A stretch of DNA of 21,881 bases. It comes from SYIM01 sp041182885. GTDB lineage: Bacteria; Pseudomonadota; Gammaproteobacteria; Burkholderiales; Burkholderiaceae_E. Both the position numbers and the translations under genes were made by a program. How positions within the stretch are numbered: position 1 is the stretch's first letter; each line of letters begins with the position of its first letter. The stretch is from assembly GCA_049423065.1 (NCBI GenBank), contig JBMSQB010000076.1, forward strand, positions 1-21,881, written 5' to 3'. Below are positions 1 through 7,499 of the stretch, piece after piece. The notes beneath the pieces were generated by a model that was not told where the DNA came from, did not search any database, and worked only from the letters and a program-made list of their open reading frames with translations.

Positions 1-2624
1 AGATCCACGACCAACCCGCCGCGGACCACGTCCACTGCCGCGGTTCGTATGACATCAGCACCCGACGAGCCCTTGATCGTCAGGGCGGGTGAGGGTTGGT
101 TGGTCGCGAGGGTCAGTTGCTGCTGGATGTCGTTGCTCACCGACAGAGCCTGCGACTTGATCGTGATCGGCAGGAGTTGGCCCGCACTCGACAGCTCATA
201 GACGTCGATATGAGGGATGGTCTGCGCGATGGTGCCGCCGCTGCTGAGCGAAAGCGTCTGCGTACCGGAGTCGGCCTGCAATGCCTTGACCAGCCCGCCC
301 TGTTGCATATCCGCGTGCTGCGCCGGACTGACGACGAGCCTCGTGGTCTGGTCGGCGAAATCGAGTTGGGTACCCGAGATGCGTCCTGCCGTGGCCGGGC
401 CCGCACCGGAGCTGATCGCAGCCTTGGAAATATCACCCCCACTGCTGACATCGATGGTCTCGACGTTCAGCAGCGTGGCGGACGAATCGCGACCATTCAG
501 AACCAGAGTGTCGGAACCCGAAGGCGACAGCTTGATCGTCACGCCGCTATTCGTGTTCAGCGTTGCGCTGATCTTGCTCAGAACGCCGGTCACGCCGGTG
601 CCATCGACGTTGGCAGCAACACCCTTCAAACCGAACTCGCCCGATCCGGACAATTTGATAGTGTCGGTAGCCGCTAAATTGCCGTTGTTCACGACGATGA
701 TGTTGTCGCTCATGACCGAGGCAGTGGCGGGCGAGCCATCGGCCGCCGCAGCAAGTGTGACCTCGGTCTTGCCCGTGCCACGGTTCTCGAGGGTGCCGCG
801 AAGGCCGGTGACGGTGACCGTCCCGATGGAATTGCCAGCAAAGCCCGCGCCGCCGATCATGAGCGTTGAGGTGCCCTTCATCGCCAATGCATCGACATTG
901 ATGGTGTCGGTTGTACTGACCGCCCGGATCTGACCACCCGCCGCTCCCAGCTTCACGCTCACGGACTGCGCGTCAAGATCCGCAGTTGAGACTGAAACGT
1001 TGCCTTGCGCCTCATCGGCAACGACATCGCCCTTCAGCCCGGTCACATTGAAACTGCCTGGTCCGCGCAACTGCAACGCCGTGCCATCGGGAATGTTGGA
1101 AGCGTCAACCGCTATCCTGCTCCCCGCCGCCGTTCCCGCGACGGTCGCGCCTGTCGCGCCTGGAATGACCTTGATCTCGTTCGGAGCCGCCACAATCGCC
1201 GCCGTGACGTTGGTGCTGCCCGTCACCCGGCTTGCGTCGAGTGTCGCCAGCAACCCCTTCACGGTAAAGGCTCCGGCGCCCTCAAGCACGATGGTGTCGT
1301 TGGTGTCCAGGGCGCCGTTGTTCACCGTGACCGCGGTGGTGCTTTTGATCGTGGTCCGAAGTTCAACGCCTGGGTTGGGATCATGATCAAGCGTAGCCGT
1401 GACGCTCCCGGTTGCCGTGTTGTCCAGATTTCCCATCAGATTGCTGATCTGGAAATTGGCCCCTCCACTGGTTTTCAGCGTCACCTCATCAGGCAGTGCT
1501 TCGGCATCGATGATGATGGTGTCGCCCTGGACGCCGCTCACGCTGGTGGCCCCTGCACCGGTGGAAATCGCAAGCGAGCGCTGCTGCCCGGCGGCAAGCG
1601 CTGCGGTCGAGACCGACAGCGATCCAGCGCTGAGTGCCGAGGCATTGAGCCCACCAGCCAGCCCGCTGACCTTGGCGTCGCTTACCTGACCGCCAAGCGC
1701 GAGAGCGCTGCTGCTCGCGAGGGCCGCGGCATCAATCACGAGTTCGTCACGCGCGTCGTAACTGGTGACTGTCGTGGCACCGCTTCCAGTCGTGAGCACA
1801 AGGCGTCCGGGGTTGCCATCATCAACAATATTGACCGATAGATTGCCGGTGAGGTTCGCGGCGTTGATCAGGTTCGAACCACTGAAACCGTTGACGTTGA
1901 CCGCGCTCCCGCCGTTGAGAATCAGGCTTCGACCGCTCGCCCCACCTCCGGCGTCGACCGTGACGGTCGTGCCCCCGGGCGTCGTGATATTCAGGTTCCC
2001 CACGCCCCAGGCAAAGAACTCCGAACCGCCGGAACTGCCGCCGCCACCCGCCCCTCCCCCGGCGACCAGGCCCAGTGCAAGGCCACCGATCACTAGTTGA
2101 TAAGGCGGCATACTGAGAATGCCGCCACCGGCCGTGGCATCAGACGCCGTCGCCGAAGGCGCCTGCGCGAATTCGACTCGAAGTGACCGCTGGAGCGCCG
2201 GATCAAGCACCCCGTGTCCAGCGTTGAACTCGATCACATCGGCTGCATCGCCGAGCATTTGATCAGCATCCGGAGCCTGCTCGACCATGATCATCTGATC
2301 GGGTGTGCCCGCCTCGTCCAGCATCGCATTCAACTGCTCGGGATCGGCGGCGTCTGCCTCCAGCGAGGCAACCACCCCTGATGAATCAAACGAGGTGTCG
2401 ATCAGCTGCGCGCCGCTCGCCCAGGCGGGCGCGAGTACATCAGGATTCTGGGCAACCCGCTCTGCACGGTTGCCACCCGCAACCGCCTTGCGGTCAAATG
2501 AGGAGTCAGTCGCTCGACCTGCCCCCGAAACAGAGCGCTCCGGGGCCTGACTGATGGGATCGACGCCAGGTACAGCGCGCGGGTTTTGCATGGCAGCAGC
2601 AGTTGGGGCAGATGCGGTGGTCAT
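1..2624 (-). CDS. Large beta-strand-repeat surface protein, probable type I secretion substrate (C-terminus beyond window)
   Basis: An uninterrupted frame runs from the ATG at 2624 to the left edge (874 codons, no stop), so the C-terminus, where a type I secretion signal would lie, is not visible. Residues 1-170 are a polar, Ala/Asp/Gln-rich N-terminal region. Residues 175-199 are hydrophobic then glycine-rich (core VIGGLALGLVAGGGAGGGG). From about residue 205 the protein is Thr/Ser/Val/Gly/Asn-rich with repeats marked by VxGLxGxL-like and DTI-like motifs. I found no cysteine in the translation, as is usual for type I substrates. The last visible residues include GSSGADVI, which resembles an RTX nonapeptide. 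The gene lies 41 nt after the HlyD-type gene on the same strand, so it is probably the cargo of that exporter and acts as an extracellular or surface-retained adhesin. The exact role is unknown. Only a weak ribosome site (AGG about 12 nt upstream) is seen. Confidence 0.82.
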   Translation of the reverse strand, partial: MTTASAPTAAAMQNPRAVPGVDPISQAPERSVSGAGRATDSSFDRKAVAGGNRAERVAQNPDVLAPAWASGAQLIDTSFDSSGVVASLEADAADPEQLNAMLDEAGTPDQMIMVEQAPDADQMLGDAADVIEFNAGHGVLDPALQRSLRVEFAQAPSATASDATAGGGILSMPPYQLVIGGLALGLVAGGGAGGGGSSGGSEFFAWGVGNLNITTPGGTTVTVDAGGGASGRSLILNGGSAVNVNGFSGSNLINAANLTGNLSVNIVDDGNPGRLVLTTGSGATTVTSYDARDELVIDAAALASSSALALGGQVSDAKVSGLAGGLNASALSAGSLSVSTAALAAGQQRSLAISTGAGATSVSGVQGDTIIIDAEALPDEVTLKTSGGANFQISNLMGNLDNTATGSVTATLDHDPNPGVELRTTIKSTTAVTVNNGALDTNDTIVLEGAGAFTVKGLLATLDASRVTGSTNVTAAIVAAPNEIKVIPGATGATVAGTAAGSRIAVDASNIPDGTALQLRGPGSFNVTGLKGDVVADEAQGNVSVSTADLDAQSVSVKLGAAGGQIRAVSTTDTINVDALAMKGTSTLMIGGAGFAGNSIGTVTVTGLRGTLENRGTGKTEVTLAAAADGSPATASVMSDNIIVVNNGNLAATDTIKLSGSGEFGLKGVAANVDGTGVTGVLSKISATLNTNSGVTIKLSPSGSDTLVLNGRDSSATLLNVETIDVSSGGDISKAAISSGAGPATAGRISGTQLDFADQTTRLVVSPAQHADMQQGGLVKALQADSGTQTLSLSSGGTIAQTIPHIDVYELSSAGQLLPITIKSQALSVSNDIQQQLTLATNQPSPALTIKGSSGADVIRTAAVDVVRGGLVVD
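601..1902 (-). repeat. Seven degenerate ~70-residue protein repeats within the adhesin
   Basis: Seven related segments centre near 1880, 1657, 1437, 1250, 1034, 800 and 619, a spacing of 181-234 nt (mean about 210 nt, or 70 residues). Each has a hydrophobic strand ending in a core such as VSGLAGGLNAS, FQISNLMGNLDNT, FTVKGLLATLDAS, FNVTGLKGDVVAD or VTVTGLRGTLENR. Most are followed by an alternating Thr/Ser/Val strand region and a DTI-like motif (DTIIIDA, DTIVLEG, DTINVDA, DTIKLSG). The copies are strongly diverged at DNA level, so these are old protein repeats rather than recent tandem duplications. They probably form a stacked or elongated beta structure. Confidence 0.7.
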
Positions 2625-2665
2625 GGCTCGGGACCTGTGATGGGATGCTTGGGTTGATCAGAAGT

Positions 2666-3889
2666 TCAGGGTTCGGAAAAAGCCTCGTCCAGCGTGCGGC
2701 GAATCGGCTTCAGCATGTAGGACAGCGCGGAACGTCGTCCAGTCCGGATGTCGACGGTGACAGTCATTCCCGGCATCACGTCGAGGCGCTTGCGCAACCC
2801 CGTTTCGGCTGGCGCACCCGGCGGGATGTCGGTCTCCACATGGACTCGGTAGTAAAGCTGCTCGCCAGCACGCGAATCGTCGCGAATCGTGTCGGCGCTG
2901 ATGTAGCTGAGCTTCCCAGACACCGCGCCGTAGGCGGTGTAGTCGTACGCATCAAATTTGATCGACACGGGAAGCCCGGGCCTGAGCAGGGCGATGTCGG
3001 ACGGTCTTACCCGGGCCTCAACGATCAGCCGGTCATCGGCCGGTACGATCTGCAGGAGCTCCTCGCCGGGGCGCAACACGCCACCGCGCGTCGTCACCCG
3101 CACGTTCTTCACGATGCCGCGTACCGGCGCCCGGATCACCAGACTGTCCAGCACTTCGCGGCGCTGCGCCTGCACCTGCTCAAGCTGCGCGAGCTCGTCC
3201 TCGGCGCGCGCCTGCTCGGCGCGGACCTCCTGAAGCCATCGATTCTTGCGAATCGAGAGTTGCGCCTCGGCCTCGCTTGCCAGCCGGCTCACCCGGAGGA
3301 GCTCGGCCTGACTGACATCGCCCGCACGGTGCAGGTTCTGGACGAGAGCGAGTTCCTGTCGGGCGATCGATGCGGATGATTCGAGCGCATCAAGCTCCCC
3401 CAATAGCGAGCGACGACGTTGTTCGAACAAGGCCTGCTGCGCGCGCTGCACGGACGGGAATGCGGCGAGCGCCGATGGAAACACCAGGCGCTCCCCCATT
3501 TGAGCCTCGATCGCCAACCGAGCCAGCGCCGCGCGCAGCGCAGCAGACCTCGCCTCGGATTCGCGAAGCGCGGCCTGCGTGCGCCCGGAGTCCAGGGTGG
3601 CGAGCGTTTGACCCGCTTCGACGGTGTCGCCCTCGCGAACATGCAGTCGCTCGATCACGCCCCCGTCGACCGACTGCACGATCTGCACCCGCGAACTGGC
3701 AATCAACTGACCGGATGCGCGCGTGACCTGATCGATCTCGACCAGTGACGACCAGGCGACCGCGGTGACACACATGAGGGCGACCGCAACCACCGCAAAG
3801 GTGCTCATCCATCGCGCGGCCCCGGCGCGCTCGGGCCGCAGGAGCGGGGCGTCGAACCCCGCTGGCCGGTCGTCGCGTGGTCGTCTCAT
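2666..3889 (-). CDS. HlyD-family type I secretion periplasmic adaptor
   Basis: This 407-residue protein is the membrane-fusion component that links the inner-membrane ABC exporter to the TolC-like outer-membrane channel. It has a short cytoplasmic N-terminus, one membrane segment at about residues 28-47, a lipoyl-type half motif (around VQSVDGGVIERLHVREGD) and a long Ala/Glu/Arg/Gln-rich alpha-hairpin from about 100 to 240. A second lipoyl half (IRAPVRGIVKNVRV) and a beta-barrel domain follow. The C-terminal signature MPGMTVTVDIRTGRRS with a downstream LKPI is characteristic of HlyD/LapC-type adaptors. Length and domain order are normal for the family. Its ATG shares the last base of the upstream ABC gene's stop (TGATG), which implies translational coupling, and the putative substrate gene follows after 41 nt. 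Confidence 0.95.
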   Translation of the reverse strand: MRRPRDDRPAGFDAPLLRPERAGAARWMSTFAVVAVALMCVTAVAWSSLVEIDQVTRASGQLIASSRVQIVQSVDGGVIERLHVREGDTVEAGQTLATLDSGRTQAALRESEARSAALRAALARLAIEAQMGERLVFPSALAAFPSVQRAQQALFEQRRRSLLGELDALESSASIARQELALVQNLHRAGDVSQAELLRVSRLASEAEAQLSIRKNRWLQEVRAEQARAEDELAQLEQVQAQRREVLDSLVIRAPVRGIVKNVRVTTRGGVLRPGEELLQIVPADDRLIVEARVRPSDIALLRPGLPVSIKFDAYDYTAYGAVSGKLSYISADTIRDDSRAGEQLYYRVHVETDIPPGAPAETGLRKRLDVMPGMTVTVDIRTGRRSALSYMLKPIRRTLDEAFSEP

Positions 3890-6051
3890 CAGGCCACCCG
3901 ATTGAGCGCTGACGAGGCCGAGATCGGCGACGGCGACTGCATGGCGCGGCCAATGCTGTCGCGGTCGCCGTCATGAACAATCCGCCCGCCCCGCATCACC
4001 AGAACCCGCGTTGCCATCGCCAGCAGCGCGGTCTTGTGTGTCGCGTAGATCACCAGGTCGTCGGGGCGGATCATGGTTGAAAGGGTCTTCACCAGTGCAG
4101 CCTCCGCGCTGCCGTCGAGCGATGCGCTCGGCTCGTCCAGAAGCCAGATCCGCGGCGGCTGCGCGAGCAGGCGGGCCAATCCCACCTGCTGCCGTTGCCC
4201 GACCGATAGCCCACTGCCGTCCTCGGCAATGGGCAGATCAAGGCCCAGCGGATGCTCGGACACCAGGGGCTCCAGACCGCTCGCCCGGACCACGTCGAGG
4301 AGTCGCGAATCATCGAGCCGTACGCCCCCGAGCTCGATATTGTCACGCAGGGTGCCGCGGAACAGCCGGGTATCCTGGGGCATGTAACCCACGTGTGCTC
4401 CGAGGCAGGCGGGCGAGAGCTGGGCTGCGTCAATGCCTCCTATCCGCACCTGCCCGGCTGCGGGACGATAGTGCCCCGACAGTATGCGGAGCAGCGTGGT
4501 CTTGCCAGAGCCATTGGAGCCCACGAGCGCAACCCGCTCGCCGGCGCCAAAAACTAGCGTGTTGATGTCAATGTTTGCGGCAGGCGATCGTCCATAGGCA
4601 AACCGCAGGTCCTTGGCCGCCACGGACACCGCCAGCGCGTCGGGCGCGAGTTGCGACACATCAGGCTCGCGCTCCGCGGGTATTCGCATGACCGACTCGA
4701 GATTGCGGATTGCCTCGCGCGCGCCATGCCACTGGGTGGCAAGCATCACGACCTGGGAGATTGGCTGGATGACGCGCCCTCCGAGAATCGAACATGCAAT
4801 GAGCCCGCCCACCGACAGCAGACCAAGCTCGATCTGATGAACCCCCACGACGATCACGCCAACGAAAGCGATCGAGGACAACCAGTGCATGAGCGTTGTC
4901 ACCCGATTGATGGTTGCGCGAACGGCAAGCTGGTCAGCCGATAGTTCATCCCCGAGGTCGGCCCAGCGAGCGGAAAACCGCCATTCCGCCCCCGCAGCCT
5001 TGATCGATTCGGCGCCGTGGATGGTCTCGATCAGCAGCCCATTTTTTTGCTGGAGCCCAACCACCTGTCGCTGGACCAGGCGGCGCATTTTCCGTTGCCC
5101 TGCCCACCCCGCAACGAGCGCCAGGGGAAACAGGAGCGCATACACCCAGCCCACAGCCCCGCCGACCAGCGCGATGACCGCGATGAAGGCGAGCACAAAG
5201 GGCAGATCGACGAATACGAAAAGGATCGATGCGGTAAAGAAGGAACGAACCGCCTCAAAGCCGGTGAGGCGCGCCGCCAGCGTGCCCAGGCTGCGCGGGC
5301 GGCTGTCCATCCGCATGGCAAGCAGGTGGTCGTAGAGCAGCTGCGTCAGGTCTTCGTCCACGTCGCGGGCGACGCGATCGAGCGCCTGCGCGCGAGCGAG
5401 TCTCAATACGGCATCGAAGGACAGAACAACCAGGACACCCACGGTGAGCGCCCACAGCGTGGACCATGCAAAGGTGGGCACCACCCGATCGTAGACCTGC
5501 ATCGCAAAGAGCGATGTGATGACCGCGAATGCGTTGACCAGCACCGAGGCAAGGCCCACCTCGAAGAGCACGCGTTTGCGCTGCGCGAGCGCGCGCACGA
5601 CCAGTCGAAGCGGGCCCGCCCGGACAGCCGGCTCGCCGGCCTCGGAGAGCGCGATCCAGCAGGCTGGCGCGGCGCCACAGCTCACGCGGTCGACATCCTC
5701 CACCCTGCCGTCGCTGGTTTCCAGCCCAAGCCGCTCACCTCTGAGCCAACGCGCGACCCGCCAACGGCCTTCGCAAAGAACGAGCGCCGGAAAGTGTTGC
5801 GCGAGCAGGGTCTGAACCGGCACAACGGCAACTTCAGCAGCCGCATCGAACGGCCCCATCCAGCGGCGGAGGGCCTCGCCCAGCGACCGCATTTGCGAGG
5901 CAGCGTCCGCAGCGGCTGGCGAATTGAGAAACGCTTCCGTCCAGGCCTGCTCAGCCGCCCCCTGCGATAGCGACATGCCCTGCACCGCCAGCAGCCGGCG
6001 AAGCAGCACGACCGAAGGCATCTCCCAGGCATGATCAGGACCGGCAGTCAT
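3889..6051 (-). CDS. Type I secretion ABC permease/ATPase (LapB/HlyB-like)
   Basis: This 720-residue half transporter should dimerise in the inner membrane and export the substrate with ATP hydrolysis. Residues 1-140 form a C39-like domain with no peptidase-type catalytic cysteine near the N-terminus, so it is probably a substrate-docking domain as in HlyB/LapB rather than a protease. Six membrane segments lie at about 160-185, 195-215, 272-295, 298-316, 388-405 and 408-432. The nucleotide-binding domain has Walker A GSNGSGKT at 511-518, signature GLSVGQRQQ at 614-622, Walker B WLLDEP at 636-641 and the switch His at 672. It overlaps the TolC-like gene by 4 nt and the HlyD gene by 1 nt. The length and domain layout are typical of RTX/adhesin exporters. 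Confidence 0.95.
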   Translation of the reverse strand: MTAGPDHAWEMPSVVLLRRLLAVQGMSLSQGAAEQAWTEAFLNSPAAADAASQMRSLGEALRRWMGPFDAAAEVAVVPVQTLLAQHFPALVLCEGRWRVARWLRGERLGLETSDGRVEDVDRVSCGAAPACWIALSEAGEPAVRAGPLRLVVRALAQRKRVLFEVGLASVLVNAFAVITSLFAMQVYDRVVPTFAWSTLWALTVGVLVVLSFDAVLRLARAQALDRVARDVDEDLTQLLYDHLLAMRMDSRPRSLGTLAARLTGFEAVRSFFTASILFVFVDLPFVLAFIAVIALVGGAVGWVYALLFPLALVAGWAGQRKMRRLVQRQVVGLQQKNGLLIETIHGAESIKAAGAEWRFSARWADLGDELSADQLAVRATINRVTTLMHWLSSIAFVGVIVVGVHQIELGLLSVGGLIACSILGGRVIQPISQVVMLATQWHGAREAIRNLESVMRIPAEREPDVSQLAPDALAVSVAAKDLRFAYGRSPAANIDINTLVFGAGERVALVGSNGSGKTTLLRILSGHYRPAAGQVRIGGIDAAQLSPACLGAHVGYMPQDTRLFRGTLRDNIELGGVRLDDSRLLDVVRASGLEPLVSEHPLGLDLPIAEDGSGLSVGQRQQVGLARLLAQPPRIWLLDEPSASLDGSAEAALVKTLSTMIRPDDLVIYATHKTALLAMATRVLVMRGGRIVHDGDRDSIGRAMQSPSPISASSALNRVA

Positions 6052-7358
6052 GGTTGCCCCGCAGCCAGTCTCTCAAGCCCGCCCGTACCGCCTTGAATTC
6101 GAAGGGCGACTTCAAGCAGTCCGGCATCTATCTGGGCCCGTGCCAGCCTTGCGTCAAACAGTTCGCGCTCTGCGTTCAACACATCCAGCCAGCTTCGACG
6201 ACCCGCATCGAACTGGCGAAGAAACGATTCCACGGTTTCAGCCGATGACGCGACCAGCCCCTCGATCGCGGTCTGCTGCTCGAAGAGCGTCGCGCGTTGA
6301 ACCCAAAGCGACGTCGCGACAAGTTCCAGTTCGCGACGTTGCGCATCGATCTCCGCACGCAGCGCATCGACGCGACCCAGCCGGGCAAGATACTCCGATT
6401 GCGCAGAGAGTCCCCCGCCGGATTGATAGTCCACCGCAAGAAGCGTGCGGGTGTCGTAGTGGTTGGTGAGAAGGCTTGGCGCACGCTCGAAACGCGCCAC
6501 CAGCATAGGCAGACGATCCGCCCCTTTCAGCGACGCTTCCGCGCTCGCGGCCCGCTGCTGACCGGTGAGACGCTCGAGCACCGGTGATGCCTCGACAAAC
6601 GCCTGGGCGAGCGCCTCGGCATTGGCAAAGGCAATCGGCGACAACGCCGCAGGCACAGGCTGGGCATCGATCCGTTGCATCATGAGCGATTCAAGCTCGG
6701 CCCGCGCCTGGTTGACATTGGCCTGCAAGGCCGCGGCGCGCGCGCGAGCCTGCTCCAGACGCCCCTGCGCCAGACGGGTGTCGCCCCGCGCGGCTATCCC
6801 CCCATCGGCCCGACGGGTAATGAATTCGAGAAGTTCCTGCTGACGCGCCACATGCCGCAGGGCGAGTTCCACCTGCTGCAAGCCGGACAGCCAGCGGCCA
6901 TGCGCAATTGCGGCGCGCTCAAGCAGCGTGCGTCGCGTGGCGTCAATGCCCGACGTCGTGGCCTCGAGCGAGGCCTGTGCCGCATCGATTGCATGGTCAG
7001 TGCGGCCAAAGGTGTAGACCGGCTGCTGAATGCGGAGGCTGCCGGCTGCATTGACGCCCTCGCCCGCGGATGCCCCGACGGTCACCGACGGAAACCGTCC
7101 CCAGCGCGCGGTTTCGAGCTGCTGACGCGACACCTCCGCCTCGGCACGGGCGCGTTGCATCTGGGGATGCACCTGTGCAACCCTTGAAAGCACCCCTTGA
7201 AGCGCGAGCGGGGGCGCACCGGCCTCCGCACCAGGCGAGGCAAGCGAAGACACCCCCAGGACGGCGACGGCGAGCCCGGCGGCAAATACCCGCTTGCACA
7301 CCGAAAGCCGGCGCGCATGGAGTCTGTGGGGGAGAACGATCGCGATGCGTGCGTTCAT
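6048..7358 (-). CDS. TolC-family outer-membrane channel of the type I system
   Basis: This 436-residue protein is the first gene of the secretion operon and would form the trimeric outer-membrane duct. A long N-terminus leads into a signal peptide (basic CKR, then hydrophobic VFAAGLAVAVLGVSSLAS), with cleavage likely after AEA near residue 47. The mature part shows the internal duplication of outer-membrane efflux proteins: long helices rich in Ala, Gln, Arg and Glu, and strand segments such as FPSVTVGASAG and TLLAVDYQSGGGLSAQSEY. No clear ribosome site precedes the ATG at 7358. An in-frame GTG near 7301, closer to the hydrophobic core, is an alternative start. It diverges from recQ across about 140 nt that should contain the operon promoter. 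Confidence 0.92.
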   Translation of the reverse strand: MNARIAIVLPHRLHARRLSVCKRVFAAGLAVAVLGVSSLASPGAEAGAPPLALQGVLSRVAQVHPQMQRARAEAEVSRQQLETARWGRFPSVTVGASAGEGVNAAGSLRIQQPVYTFGRTDHAIDAAQASLEATTSGIDATRRTLLERAAIAHGRWLSGLQQVELALRHVARQQELLEFITRRADGGIAARGDTRLAQGRLEQARARAAALQANVNQARAELESLMMQRIDAQPVPAALSPIAFANAEALAQAFVEASPVLERLTGQQRAASAEASLKGADRLPMLVARFERAPSLLTNHYDTRTLLAVDYQSGGGLSAQSEYLARLGRVDALRAEIDAQRRELELVATSLWVQRATLFEQQTAIEGLVASSAETVESFLRQFDAGRRSWLDVLNAERELFDARLARAQIDAGLLEVALRIQGGTGGLERLAAGQP

Positions 7359-7380
7359 AAGGGTGAGCCAGGCGTCTGGA

Positions 7381-7433
7381 GGCCGGTCCGGCCGCTCGAG
7401 TCAGCCGGAAACGGGGTCGAAATCGAGTCTCGA
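7381..7433. promoter_or_regulatory. Two short perfect dyads in the divergent secretion operon/recQ gap
   Basis: Within the 7359-7499 gap, GGCCGGTCCGGCC (7381-7393) and TCGAGTCTCGA (7423-7433) are perfect inverted repeats around a single central base. They lie upstream of the TolC-like gene and could be operator half-sites or chance palindromes in GC-rich DNA. I could not identify convincing -35/-10 boxes for either direction. Confidence 0.25.
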
Positions 7434-7499
7434 ACCTCCCAAAATCTTCGCATGGAATCGGGCTCCCGGAATTTCTGACTAATCCTTTCGAAACCGCTC

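Noticed and set aside
601..1902. Adhesin repeats as CRISPR or satellite DNA
   Set aside because: The units are not identical at DNA level, vary in length, and lie inside a continuous coding frame.
96..2554. Several plus-strand open frames of 80-280 codons opposite the adhesin gene
   Set aside because: They are Arg/Pro/Ala-rich overlapping frames typical of antisense shadows in high-GC DNA. The minus-strand frame is continuous and has coherent repeat structure.
3889..4310. C39 domain of the exporter as an active bacteriocin peptidase
   Set aside because: The domain is at the opposite (N-terminal, ~5630-6051) end and lacks a catalytic cysteine near its start. The substrate also shows no double-glycine leader.
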